Shown here: positions 14,624 through 25,400 of the stretch, one piece after another
Layout: every line of letters begins with the position of its first letter
Numbering within the stretch: the stretch's first letter is position 1
Origin: Siphonodentalium dalli
Lineage: Eukaryota; Mollusca; Scaphopoda; Gadilida; Siphonodentaliidae
Direction of reading: 5' to 3'
Assembly (NCBI GenBank): GCA_032622095.1
Contig: CP136062.1
Location: forward strand, 3,718,001 to 3,782,000
Length of the DNA: 64,000 nucleotides
Notes under the pieces: generated by a model
Seen by the model: the letters and a program-made list of their open reading frames with translations, nothing else
What the model was told of the DNA's origin: nothing
Database searches by the model: none
Program-made: the position numbers and the translations under genes

Positions 14624-16733
14624 TAACATGAAGTGGATGAAACGGGTGTATAGTGTAAATATATATACTAGCTAAAATAATAAAACAAAATGTCGGTGAC
14701 GACTAGGATTCACATATACATAGTTATGTTTATATATAGCGTGCTACTGTGTCCGTGTTATTTCAGACAATGGTAGTAATAATGGGAGTCAGTTAGCTCT
14801 TACATAACCTTTGACAGTTCAGCCAAGACTGTAAGAGGTGTCAAAATCAATTGTCCCCATTGCAGCGCCGCGCATAGGGTGCGAGTTTCAATCATAACCA
14901 TGTGAGCTACATTTACATGTAGTGGTCACTTTGCCATTCAGAATGAAGTAAGGCACACAGTACACATCCCGCGTGGCTATTGTTCCGTTGTTAGCGGCCA
15001 CAAATAAACCGTACGCCGGTACTGTCGCATGCAATCAGACTCAGGTGTTTCCTCTAGTTCGTATGACAAATGCTCTTTATATTTACCAAATACATATAAG
15101 TACCATTGATATTAGTCACGTTGGAACAATAAAGAGCGTTCACTGTTAGTATATACATATAAATGGTAAAAATAAACTTTCTCTTCAGTACGAATGAAAA
15201 CACATTTAAAAAATGATGTATGTGTATATGCTATATTTATCCCGAATAAATGAAACCTCCGGGATTGTGATCTATATTAAGTTACCGTATTATCTTTCCT
15301 AATTCCGACTACGTACCGCTATGTGGCAGTTCATATGAAATGATTGAATGCTTTATTGCGAAGACACAAATTAATGGGCAACATACGTTTGATGTTGGGG
15401 AATAATGAGGTCTATCCAGAGTAAAATATAGTTAATTCATATTTTAAAACTAATTTATGCGTGTATGAGCCTCTGCTGACCTGAACGCGATGAATACATA
15501 TCCAATATTTAAATAATAAAATGCCCTTTATCATGACTCAACAATTGCATTTGCCATACTATCGTGTCTACAATATGGTTATGTAGAGGTATATATATCG
15601 TTATTGGTTAAAAACATGTTAACCAATTTAACATCGAATTTACCCTGCAACATATCATTTGGATACCACGAAATCAGTCCGTCGCGATTCGGAATTTAAA
15701 TCCTTCAGATATATAGCTTTTAATATATCATGGAAATCAGATAGGAATAAAATAAAACACAGTTGCGATCCGCAATGCGCAATATTACATAACAACGGTC
15801 AAATTCATTTCGCTGAATACCCGAGCATCCTGTAGTTTTCTCGTGTGCTCTCTTTGTGTAGACATAATGACGTAATGATCGTGAGCGAGTAATCCGAAAC
15901 CACACAACTTCCACATTAGACACATATAAATTTGCATACATACAGATAAAAAGTTAAACCAAAGCTTATACAACAAGTATATAGTTGCATACGCGATATA
16001 TTTAGTTGCACCTGCTCTGAACAAAACATATATTTTATAATGTCAGAGATATTTACGAGCTGTCCTCAGTTTTCGCAGATAAGTGAAATAAACGCTCTTT
16101 ATTTGTACCATGTAATGACTAGAATACTGGGAATTATCTGTATGCCGAAGAACGTTCGGGACCCAAACGTTCTTCGATCACAATAATTAATACAACCAGA
16201 AAGAGGCCGTTCATGTATATCATTTTTAGCGTACTGATCGGCATATGCTGATCCATGATCCGCGATGTATCAAAATCGATCATAATTTGGACTTTCAAAC
16301 CAACAAGTGCCTTTAAATTGAGCAAGAAGTTGAAACTGAAAACATTATGGTTGTTTTTGTTCTCAAGTCAACATGTCAAAAGTTTAAAAGATAAAAATGT
16401 GCGCGAAGCACACAACCGGACCACAGTATAATAAAGCGTTCCCTACAGCTAATTTTAATTTTACATTACTATGTTGTCTTTTTCATTTTTTTTAAATGAA
16501 AACAAATAAAAAGTAAATGGTGGAAAATGCAATGCTTTGAAGGTTGCGAATATAATGGTTTCGCAGTGATTGTCGGCAATCCACCGTGTTTCACGGTGAT
16601 TCGCGGTGTTTTGTAGTGAGGTGGGAATACACTGCCATCACCTTGTTGATTAGACAAAAGCGCCTCGCTAATCCTCTCCACTAAGGCCCACGCTGTTGAG
16701 TGGTCCACCGTGAATCACTCTCCCAAAAATATC
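14624..16733. other. AT-rich non-coding interior of the TA-flanked transposon
   Basis: No gene is supported here; the short minus-strand ORFs at 15720-16708 show no recognisable motif. Two motifs resemble ones inside the palindromic element: CAATAAAGAGCG at about 15129 and GTGGCAGTTCATATGA at about 15323. The 3' part (16550-16735) is rich in the CACGGTGATT-type subterminal repeats. Confidence 0.6.
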
Positions 16734-16779
16734 CCCACCGTGTTGAGTGTTTTCCTTACAGCACACGATGAGTGTACTG
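16734..16779 (-). repeat. right terminal inverted repeat of the TA-flanked transposon
   Basis: Read on the minus strand it begins CAGTACACTCATCGTGTGC and continues TAAGGAAAACACTCAACACG. The TA duplication follows at 16780-16781. Confidence 0.88.
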
Positions 16780-16781
16780 TA

Positions 16782-19700
16782 GCTCTTCGTGATTTCGATA
16801 TCACAGACAGGGAAGGCAATTCTGTACAGGATTTCCGCCACAAGCAGTTCAGATTTTGAGAAATTGGGTCAGGACGTGTCACGAAATAGAGTCGGACCCC
16901 GAAAATTCACATATTATGACATTAAAATTGGTGAGGAGTAAGTATCACGGCAAAAGTCTTCGTGATTTCGACATCACACACAGGGAAGGCAATTCTGTAC
17001 AGGATTTCCGCCACACGCAGTTGAGATTTTGAAAAATTGGGTCAGGACGGGTCACGAAATAGAGTCGGCACCCCGAAAATTCATATACTACGCCATTTAA
17101 TGTGGTGACGAGTAAGTATAACGGCCTTGCTCTTCGTGATTTCCAGAACACAGGCAGGGCAGGCAATTCTGTACAGGATTTCCGCCACACGCAGTTCAGA
17201 TTTTGATAAATAGGATCAGGACTTGTCACGAAATAGAGTCAGGACCCCGGAAATTCATATATTACGCCATTAAAATTTGTGAGGAGTAAGTATCACGGCC
17301 TAGCTCTTCGTGATTTAGATATCACAGACACGGAAGGCAATTCTGTACAGGATTTCCGCCACACGCAGTTCAGATTTTGAGAAATTGGGTCAGGACATGT
17401 CACGAAATAGAGTCGGGACCCCGAACATTAACATATCACGCCATTAACATTGGTGAGGAGTAAGTATCACGGCATAGCTATTCGTGATTTCGATATCACA
17501 GACAGGGCAGGCAATTTTGTACAGGATTTCCGCCACACGCAGTTGAAATTTTGATAACTTTAATTTACATAATACGCCATTAAAATTGGTGACGAGTAAG
17601 TATCACGGCCTAACTCTTCGTGATTTCAATATCACAGAAAGGGCAGGCAATTCTGTATAGGATTTCCGCTACAGGCAGTTGAGATTTTAAGAAATTGGGT
17701 CAGGACGGGTCACGAAATAGAGTCAGGACCCCGGAAATTCATATACTACGCCATTTAATGTGGTGGCGAGTAAGTATAACGGCCTTACTCTTCGTGATGT
17801 CCACAACACAGGCAGGGCAGCAGGTAATTATGTACAGGATTTCCGCCACTCGCAGTTCAGATTTTTAGAAATGGGGTCAGGACGGGTCACGAAATAGAGT
17901 CGGGACCCCAAAAATTAACATATTACGCCATTACAATTGGTGAGGAGTAAGTATCACGGTCAGCTCTTCGTGATTTCGATATCACAGACAGGGAAGGCAA
18001 TTCTGTACAGGATTTCCGCCACAAGCAGTTCAGATTTTGAGAAATTGGGTCAGGACGTGTCACGAAATAGAGTCGGACCCCGAAAATTAACATATTACGC
18101 CATTAAAATTGATGAGGAGTTAGTATCACGGCCTAGCTCTTCGTGATTTCGATAACACAGACAGGACAGGCAATTATGTACAGGATTTCCGCCACACGCA
18201 GTTCAGATTTTGAGAAATTGGGTCATGACGGGTCACAAAATATATTCGGGACCCCGAAAATTCACATATTATGACATTAAAATTGGTGAGGAGTAAGTAT
18301 CACGGCAAAAGTCTTCGTGATTTCGACATCACACACATGGAAGGCAATTCTGTACAGGATTTCCGCCACACTCAGTTGAGATTTTGAAAAATTGGGTCAG
18401 GACGGGTCACGAAATAGAGTCGGGATCCCGAAAATTCATATACTACGCCATTTAATGTGGTGACGAGTAAGTATAACGGCCTTGCTCTTCGTGATTTCCA
18501 CAACACAGGCAGGGCAGGCAATTCTGTACAGGATTTCCGCCACACGCAGTTCAGATTTTGAGAAATAGGATCAGGACGTGTCACGAAATAGAGTCAGGAC
18601 CCCGGAAATTCATATATTACGCCATTAAAATTTGTGAGGAGTAAGTATCACGGCCTAGCTCTTCGTGATTTAGATATCACAGACAGGGAAGGCAATTCTG
18701 TACAGGATTTCCGTTACACACAGTTCAGATTTTGAGAAATTGGGTCAGGACATGTCACGAAATAGAGTCGGGTCCCCGAACATTAACATATTACGCCATT
18801 AACATTGGTGAGGAGTAAGTATCACGGCATAGCTATTCGTGATTTCGATATCACAGACAGGGCAGGCAATTCTGTACAGGATTTCCGCCAAAGGCAGTTG
18901 AGATTTTGATAAATTGGGTCAGGACGGGTCACGAAATAGAGTCGGGACCCCGAAAATTTACATAATACGCCATTAAAATTGGTGAGGAGTAAGTATCACG
19001 GCATAGCTATTCGTGATTTCGATATCACAGACAGGGCAGGCAATTCTGTATAGGATTTCCGCCACACGCAGTTGAGATTTGAAGAAATTGGGTCAGGACG
19101 GGTCACGAAATAGAGTCAGGACCCCGGAAATTCATATACTACGCCATTTAATGTGGTGACGAGTAAGTATAACGGCCTTGCTCTTCGTGATTTCGATATC
19201 ACAGACAGGGCAGTCTATTCTGTACAGGATTTCCGCCACACGCAGTTCAGATTTTGAGAAATTGGGTCAGGACGTGTCGCGAAATAGAGTCGGGACCCCG
19301 AAAATTTACATATTACGCCATTAAAATTGGTGAGTAAGTATCACGGCTTAACTCTTCGTGATTTCGATAACACATACAGGGCAGGCAATTCTGTACAGGA
19401 TTTCCGCCACACACGCAGTTCAGATTTTGAGAAATTGGGTCAGGACGGGTCACGAAATAGAGTCGGGACCCCGAAAATTTACATAATACGCCATTAAAAT
19501 TGGTGAGGATTAAGTATCACGGGCTATCTCTTCGTGATTTCGATATCACAGACAGGGCAGGCAATTCTGTATAGGATTTCCGCCACACGCAGTTGAGATT
19601 TTAAGAAATTGGGTCAGGACGGGTCACGAAATAGAGTCAGGACCCCAGAAATTCACATATTACGCCATTAAAATTGGTGAGGAGTAAGTATCACGAAATA

Positions 19701-20050
19701 GCTCTTCGTGATTTCGATATCACAGACAGGGCAGGCTATTCTGTACAGGATTTCCGCCACACGCAGTTCAGATTTTGAGAAATTGGGTCAGGACGTGTCG
19801 CGAAATAGAGTCGGGACCCCGAAAATTCGCATATTACGCCATTAAAATTGGTGAGGAGTAAGTATCACGGCTTAACTCTTCGTGATTTCGATAACACAGA
19901 CAGGGCAGGCAATTCTGTACAGGATTTCCGCCACAAACGCAGTGCAGATTTTGAGAAATTGGGTCAGGACGGGTCACGAAATAGAGTCGGGACCCCGAAA
20001 ATTAACATATTACGCCATTAAAATTGGTGAGGAGTGAGTATCACGGCCTA
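16782..20050 (+). repeat. 19-mer higher-order repeat unit, 3,269 bp
   Basis: The segment from 16782 recurs from 20051; with the palindrome removed it continues at 33155 (which corresponds to 16970) up to about 35,120. The period is 3,269 bp. A diagnostic deletion of about 40 bp (GATAACTTTAATTTACATAA at about 17553 and about 33736) is shared by both copies; adding it back gives 19 x 174. The preceding unit is represented by about 12,700-13,800, which matches about 18,950-20,050. These paralogous copies provide empty sites for both transposon insertions. Confidence 0.85.
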
Positions 20051-20238
20051 GCTCTTCGTGATTTCGATATCACAGACAGGGAAGGCAATTCTGTACAGGA
20101 TTTCCGCCACAAGCAGTTCAGATTTTGAGAAATTGGGTCAGGACGTGTCACGAAATAGAGTCGGACCCCGAAAATTCACATATTATGACATTAAAATTGG
20201 TGAGGAGTAAGTATCACGGCAAAAGTCTTCGTGATTTC

Positions 20239-20244
20239 GACATC
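20239..20244 (+). repeat. left 6-bp target site duplication GACATC
   Basis: GACATC precedes the element end AGTAGTATAG. The same hexamer follows the other end at 33155-33160. The empty satellite version TTCGACATCACACACAGGG occurs once, uninterrupted, at 16967-16985. Confidence 0.92.
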
Positions 20245-20349
20245 AGTAGTATAGTCTACGTATTCTAGTATACCGTTTGACTTGACTTTGCTCCGCTCCT
20301 GATCCTGATCTAGCCGGGGATTATAGGTCACGCCGCGTGGGTGTATATA

Positions 20350-20770
20350 TCGGTGAAGGTTATCGCCATAATAACGCGTGGCGGGTACCGAGGTTATCAC
20401 GAGAACAGCGCGTGAATATAGGGGCGTGTATGTCTAAGTTATATATAACAAATCGGCGAAGGTTATCACCATAAACGCGCGTACGTCTAGGTCCCGGGCA
20501 AACAATTGGGCGAAGGTTATCATGAGAATAGCGCGTGATCACGGGTGTATATATCTAAGTCACGGGTAATCAATATATTCCGTAACAAATCGGCGAAGGT
20601 TATCACGACATTAGTGCGTTATCGGGGGGCCGGGTACGTCTAAGTTATAGGCAAACAAAAATTTCCGCAACAAATCGGTCAAGGTTATCACGAGAATATC
20701 GCGTGAGCGTCCCGGGGTAGTAAACAAGGCGGGTATGAGTATATACTTAGGTGAAGGTTATCATATCACT
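20350..20770 (+). promoter_or_regulatory. iteron-like repeat cluster, left arm
   Basis: Seven variable-spaced copies of a motif with core GAAGGTTATCA, usually preceded by AATCGGC and followed by CGAGAATAGCGCGTGA. Cores are near 20355, 20390, 20458, 20512, 20595, 20681 and 20752. Spacing is 35-85 bp, so this is not a simple tandem satellite. The cluster lies between the element end and the 3' end of the 316-aa gene. Clustered repeats in such a position are typical of binding sites for a replication, transposition or transcription protein; that role is inferred. Confidence 0.7.
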
Positions 20771-20893
20771 CTACAACCTCTCTATATAAAGAGCGAGTAT
20801 ACAACAGAGCTAATCATAATATCTCAACTTTGTGTGTGGATATAGATATATTACTATATAGGGGAGTAATAATAATATTATTTATCCTACCTG

Positions 20894-21844
20894 CTAATCA
20901 GAATCCTCTTCCCAAACCGCTAAATCAGTCAATAAGTTTAACTCATATCTAGTTAAACTCGCCCCATCGAAATATCTTACACAAACGCCGGTTCGCGCGC
21001 CCCAAGCCACCAAATCACTCTGAGTCCGAATTCCTTCGGGGCTAAGGGCGAGCTTTCGCAAATCCTGGCGTTTTTTAATAGTTAGGGTTTTAGCGGAATA
21101 TTTGGTAATATCCACGCAAAATTTCTTCGCCCAGGCCTCTAAATCAGCCTGGGTATATACGTGGTCCAGGATTGATTTCAAAGTGAGGGCTTTGTTTAGC
21201 AAAGCCCGTCGTTGGGACTCACTAAGGGTGTTCGCGGTATAGTCCGAAATAGCTACACCGAACTTATTCCCCCAAGCCTCCAAATCCAAATGTAGAGTTA
21301 CCGCGGTCAAAATAGACACTAATATAATAGCTCTATCCCGTAACACAACTCTAGTTTCATCTCTCAAAGTTGAGAGATCTTTCTTTAACCGGGGTATTAC
21401 TACATCGAATCGGGAACCCCAACTGTGTAAGTCCACCCAAGTCGATACGTTATTGATCACATCCGAAATATTTAGTCTGGAATAAGGAACCACAACCGCT
21501 GTCGGTCTACTAAACGACGAAGTCGAAGGGTTATAAGTGGGTGTTCTAAATGAAGAAGAGTGCTCCGACAACAATCGCCGTTTTCCAGAGGTTGTAGTCT
21601 TTGGGTCAGATTTCCGTTTAGCGAGGGTCCCAACCACCGGTGTTACGTCCGAACTCGAACAACCGGCAATATCAGCACTCGATTCGTTGTTTGTTGATGT
21701 AACTACAACGTTATAATCGGCCGAACGCGACTCGGTTGAAACGTCCGAATGTCCGCTTTCTATATCTAAAGATGCGTTGTCAGATCTGTTGCTCTCGTTA
21801 TCAGACGAACTATCACTCACCACTATTATATCCATAACAAACAA
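20894..21844 (-). CDS. 316-aa nuclear repeat protein of the palindromic element (left copy)
   Basis: Unrecognised family. The start is MFVMDIIVVSDSSSD; Met4 (21835) is an equally good start, and it places the motif DIIVVSDSSSD at the N-terminus. This is a textbook SUMO-interacting motif (hydrophobic IIVV followed by acidic and phosphorylatable residues). Residues 10-66 are Ser/Asp/Glu-rich and disordered-looking. Residues 76-90 (KRK, then ten residues after KR, then KRR) form a bipartite nuclear localisation signal. Residues 135-312 form four repeats of 40-48 aa with pattern DL..W[GA]..F.V.I..Y....L....R..L...A, starting near T135, T183, T231 and T274. They are probably helical. I infer a nuclear DNA- or chromatin-binding role, perhaps on the adjacent GAAGGTTATCA repeats. 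Transcription runs outward, towards the element end. The two arm copies are both intact and differ at residues 55 (Ser/Leu) and 185 (His/Gln). Confidence 0.8.
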   Translation of the reverse strand: MFVMDIIVVSDSSSDNESNRSDNASLDIESGHSDVSTESRSADYNVVVTSTNNESSADIAGCSSSDVTPVVGTLAKRKSDPKTTTSGKRRLLSEHSSSFRTPTYNPSTSSFSRPTAVVVPYSRLNISDVINNVSTWVDLHSWGSRFDVVIPRLKKDLSTLRDETRVVLRDRAIILVSILTAVTLHLDLEAWGNKFGVAISDYTANTLSESQRRALLNKALTLKSILDHVYTQADLEAWAKKFCVDITKYSAKTLTIKKRQDLRKLALSPEGIRTQSDLVAWGARTGVCVRYFDGASLTRYELNLLTDLAVWEEDSD

Positions 21845-22478
21845 ATAAAAATTCTATATAACCAAAACCACGAACAAATAATCGCAGAATGTTTAGACTC
21901 CGCGCAACAAAATATATAGAACGTATCAAATCACGGAATCGATATTAGAGCAACCTATTATTAAGGGTCAAATACCTATATATTATAGATATATAATATA
22001 TATACTGATAAGCTAATTATACGAGATGATTACATAATGATTATAACAACGGGTATCTATACGGTCACCACACACTTGTGCAAGGTATTTAAACGAGATC
22101 AGAAGCTCAACGCAAATTCAATTATCAAGTATCTATCCCACACAAGGCACCGCCTATAAGAACAGGTGTGTTTATTACACGCGGTAATAATATCTTCTCT
22201 TGAACCGAAATACCTACCTATTCACACAAACTCCTATGTGCAGTATAGCGCGAATGCACAGGAACGGTGTTATCCAAGCAATAAGTTTAATAGCCTATAG
22301 CACCCTGTTTCACCACAGATCTGAGGGAAGGTATCATTGGTAGTGTACGTTATACAGTGTGGAAGAAAAAAAAAGCCAACTCAATCACAAAATCATTTTA
22401 CTAACAACCACCACCTAACTTACACCTAACAAGTTTTACTCGTGACTGAACCAGAATTTTATTTTATCTTTAAACAAA
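21845..22478. promoter_or_regulatory. divergent intergenic region between the 316-aa and 145-aa genes (left arm)
   Basis: 634 bp separating two divergently oriented genes, so it probably holds both promoters. TATTTAAA at 22086-22093 is a good TATA-box candidate for the rightward 145-aa gene and would leave a leader of roughly 360 nt. An AT-only stretch at 21977-22009 (TATATATTATAGATATATAA) lies nearer the leftward gene. No other site is recognised. Confidence 0.45.
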
Positions 22479-22916
22479 ATGGTGTGCAATGTAAGTGTTA
22501 ATTGTGAAGAAGTGAGGAGTATCTTCCACATCCCAGACGAAGAGTTTCAACAACCTACCACACCCGTCGTAGACGATCAAACAATCGCTACTGTGGGTCA
22601 ATGGATGGGTTCCGACATATGTTGGTGGGTGCCTTACCCACTTATTCAGGGAACGGTAGTGAATTTCACTATCAGCTGCCCGGTGTATACCATTATCGTT
22701 ACACCACCCGACGGAGAGGAACTCCAAGAAAATTGGGATATGGAAGTTGAAACGCTATGGTGCCAGGTAAATCCTGTCTACTGGGCCATGCGGGAGGAGT
22801 ATTACGATTTTTTTCCTAATGGTGCCACCTGGATTTTAGGCAACAACCAGATGGCTCCACCTATCGATTTAAACCCTATACATTTGATAAACGGTTTGCT
22901 TCAGTCACACGAATAA
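22479..22916 (+). CDS. 145-aa protein of the palindromic element (intact left copy)
   Basis: Unrecognised. The product begins MVCNVSVNCEEVRSIF and is acidic, with five Cys (3, 9, 48, 67, 95) and seven Trp (42, 49, 50, 86, 94, 102, 118). It has no signal peptide and no convincing membrane span. Alternating hydrophobic runs such as GTVVNFTISCPVYTIIV (58-74) suggest a beta-rich fold. The gene is compact: AATAAA at 22912-22917 overlaps the stop codon (22914-22916), a possible polyadenylation signal in virus-like economy. The start is preceded by TTTAAACAAA. The sequence AATGTAAGTG just after the start resembles a splice donor, so the mature product could differ. It diverges from the 316-aa gene. 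It could be a small structural or host-interaction protein; no function is claimed. Confidence 0.6.
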   Translation: MVCNVSVNCEEVRSIFHIPDEEFQQPTTPVVDDQTIATVGQWMGSDICWWVPYPLIQGTVVNFTISCPVYTIIVTPPDGEELQENWDMEVETLWCQVNPVYWAMREEYYDFFPNGATWILGNNQMAPPIDLNPIHLINGLLQSHE

Positions 22917-22917
22917 A
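22912..22917 (+). promoter_or_regulatory. candidate polyadenylation signal AATAAA
   Basis: Overlaps the TAA stop of the 145-aa gene (22914-22916). The hexamer fits the canonical animal signal; in this AT-rich sequence it could be chance. Confidence 0.4.
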
Positions 22918-24200
22918 TCCTTGTTATTACCTATATATTCTAACAAAAAAAAAAAAAAAAAATAATAAAATAAAAATAAAAAATAATAATAACAAAGAAA
23001 TAGTGTATATATATTTTATTAGGAACCTTTTACCCCCCCCCAATACTTATCACCACATCACTATATTAGCTCCCTGTCTATGTGTATGGGGGGTTATAAT
23101 ATACCACAACGAATATCACAACCGGTTGTTTCAACCTAATATAGTAATACCGTAAAATACCACGAAAATAAGGACAATATATTTGGACCATAATTTATAA
23201 TTATTTAAAAAACTTAATTACTACTATTTTAGGAGGTCCTGCGGATTAAGCAATACTCGCTCACTGGACATACATATATAATGAAAATAAAACAATGAAT
23301 AATGATAAGGTAAGTGTTTATGTAATATATATATATATAGTCAACCCCTCCCCCGGGACATGTCGAGTAATAGGTATATTACACCGTCACAGGCCGTCCG
23401 GCGCTCACGAACACGGTTCCAACCCCGTTATAATGATGGTAACCCGGAATCATATATCTGGGTAAGTTTGTCGATGGCCTTCCGTGGGAGAGGGGGGGGG
23501 TTTGGTGGATTCTACACGCGGTAGTACAAGTTCTCAGGGTTTAAATGAAGCTTCTGCATTATCTTTCAACTGACAACCGCGTATGTGGTCTATAAAACCT
23601 AAGAACAACATCCACCCCATTCCCCAAACTATATCTCACTCAATATATATATAGTATACCTAAATAACCCGGATTAATCTAACGCACAACGCCCCATACA
23701 ACCGTTAGGAAATAATATCGAGAGTCGTTAGTGGAAGGTGTCTAAATCAATTTTACAAAGGCTCCCGGCGCGGGTAGTCACGTGATACCTATAGGCGATA
23801 TGTTCTCTAGTTCAGCGTATTATTGGTTTTTGAGTATTAGGCTAGAGTTAGTCAATACCGGTTCCTATACTTATGCCCGGAGGGTGTGCAATATAAAGCT
23901 TTTATATATTTAGTGTTACAGAGATCCCTCTCTTAAACAGGGGCGGGGGGGGGCGGGGTTATAGCGCCTTAACACCCACCCCCCCAACAACAAGTGATAG
24001 CATTGCGATTATATATATATATCCATATATATATATATATATATACAACAATTAGTTCTATATCTCTGGTATAAATAATCTTTCTCTATATTACAAATGT
24101 ATAGGTATTCCACCGGAACAACACTATTCATATGTAGTTACACGCACAACACAATTTCAACCGATAAAAGGGGTGTATTAGTTATCACGCGAGGGCAAAA
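22918..24200. other. AT-rich, low-complexity stretch of the left arm
   Basis: Apart from the 70-aa ORF (23360-23573) no gene is supported. It contains homopolymers (A run at 22946, C runs at 23032 and 23980, G run at 23941) and TA microsatellites (about 23320, 23640 and 24010-24045). These differ in length between arms and are the main source of arm divergence. The mirror is about 29200-30490. Confidence 0.6.
23360..23573 (+). pseudogene. 70-aa basic ORF, left-arm copy with a 1-nt frameshift
   Basis: Left-arm counterpart of the intact ORF at 29844-30056. After the run of nine G near 23492 it has TTT where the right arm has TT, which changes the frame for the C-terminal third. Without that extra T the remainder reads on to the same TGA (23571-23573). 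The difference sits next to a homopolymer, so a sequencing error is possible. Confidence 0.35.
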
Positions 24201-25400
24201 AAAAATTAATCGTTTATTTCTCTTTATTATCGTTCATTTATAGCATTATTAGAAGAAATTTAGTCTAAAATCTCCATTACATGGAGACAATAAAGAGCCC
24301 ATATGGTGTAGACTAATGCATAAATAATTACTTCATGTATTCTTTTCACCAATTATATGTATTATACATCCTATACATAGTAGTCTGTTATACAGAGGAA
24401 ACAAAGCATGTACTACGTGGCAGTTTCATATGACGATAAGAACTACTATGTGAACACATGTGCATATTAATTTCACATATTCTTCTCAAAACGCTCTATT
24501 TTATACGGGGGTATCAAACATTGGTCTGGAAAAGGTATGCTATGTGGACGCGTGTATACATATTGACTTCATATATGCATTCATAGTTCATTTATCTTAA
24601 TTATCGTTCATGTAATAGCATTATTAGTAGAAACATAGTCTAAAACCGTCGGTATATGGAGAATATATAGCGTCAATACTGTTTTATTGTTGGTAACTCA
24701 AATTATTGCCTCATGTATCGCAACTAAACAAGCGAGATAACTCATAAATTCTTAATAGTTCTGATGTCTATGGCAGTTCACACAGTGTATATTTTCATTG
24801 TTGTTACCATTTTAGTGCATACATTACTGATTTCTGTGTAAGAACGCTGGTCTCTATTGCTGTTATGATTGTGTGCCTATAACGGTCCATATTCTTAAAG
24901 CAAGTACGGTACCTCTATGTGATATGATCTATAAAAATTTCCATTTTCATAGGTAAATCACGTATAAACGCTCTTTAATGTATAGTTAAACTGAGTTTTC
25001 ACATGCAGGGCTATGTCTTTGTGGACTATATACGTGGTATACTTCAGTATATACACGAAGTGAATGTGTTCTAAGTATGCGTATCTGATTTTTGTATACG
25101 TACGTGTTTCTTAAAGCAAATCCAATACATATTAGTGCGTTATATTATGATGTACATTAAGTGCCCTTTTCACTGTTAAATCAAGTAAAAAAGCCCTCTA
25201 CTATAGTTAACTATTCAGTTCCACATACGCTATAAGCTCTATGGTGGTCCGGTGTGTCCTATCAATATGCCATTATATGCACGAATGTAATGTGTTCAAA
25301 TATGTGGGTTATGATGTATACTTTAATGTTAAAGTATATAAGCACTCTTTAAGATATGCATATGCAGAATGTTGCCTCTTTACACTGACAGAAAAAAAAA
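24201..25400 (+). repeat. diverged AT-rich repeats, left arm
   Basis: Degenerate, variable-spaced repetition. ATAGCATTATTAGAAGAAA near 24240 recurs as ATAGCATTATTAGTAGAAAC near 24613 (offset about 370). GTGGCAGTTTCATATGA near 24418 resembles ATGGCAGTTCACACAG near 24770. GCTCTTTA/TAAAGAGC elements recur at about 24290, 24970, 25190 and 25345. The short ORF at 25241-25435 is within repeat and not supported. The mirror is about 28000-29200. Confidence 0.5.

Larger units (their letters stand above)
13801..16779. mobile_element. non-autonomous Tc1/mariner-like DNA transposon
   Basis: A 2,979-bp insertion in the satellite with terminal inverted repeats of about 46 bp that start CAGTACACTCA. The TA dinucleotide at 13799-13800 is repeated at 16780-16781. 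Removing the insert and one TA restores GGCCTAGCTCTTCG, and the uninterrupted version is present one higher-order unit away at 20041-20060. TA duplication with CAGT ends is the Tc1/mariner signature. The subterminal regions contain clustered CACGGTGA/TCACCGTG motifs (13860-13910 and 16580-16735), which could be transposase-binding sites. The rest is AT-rich. I find no DDE transposase or recognisable remnant, so it must have been mobilised in trans. It could also be a deletion derivative of a larger element. Confidence 0.85.
16782..20244 (+). repeat. 174-bp satellite array, segment between the two transposons
   Basis: Same satellite and orientation as the left block, continuing exactly where that block was broken by the TA-flanked element. 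It ends at the GACATC target duplication (20239-20244) of the palindromic element. Confidence 0.97.

Noticed and set aside
22470-22727. 85-aa ORF antisense to the 145-aa gene (also 30672-30929)
   Set aside because: A shadow on the opposite strand of a better-supported frame, with no features of its own.
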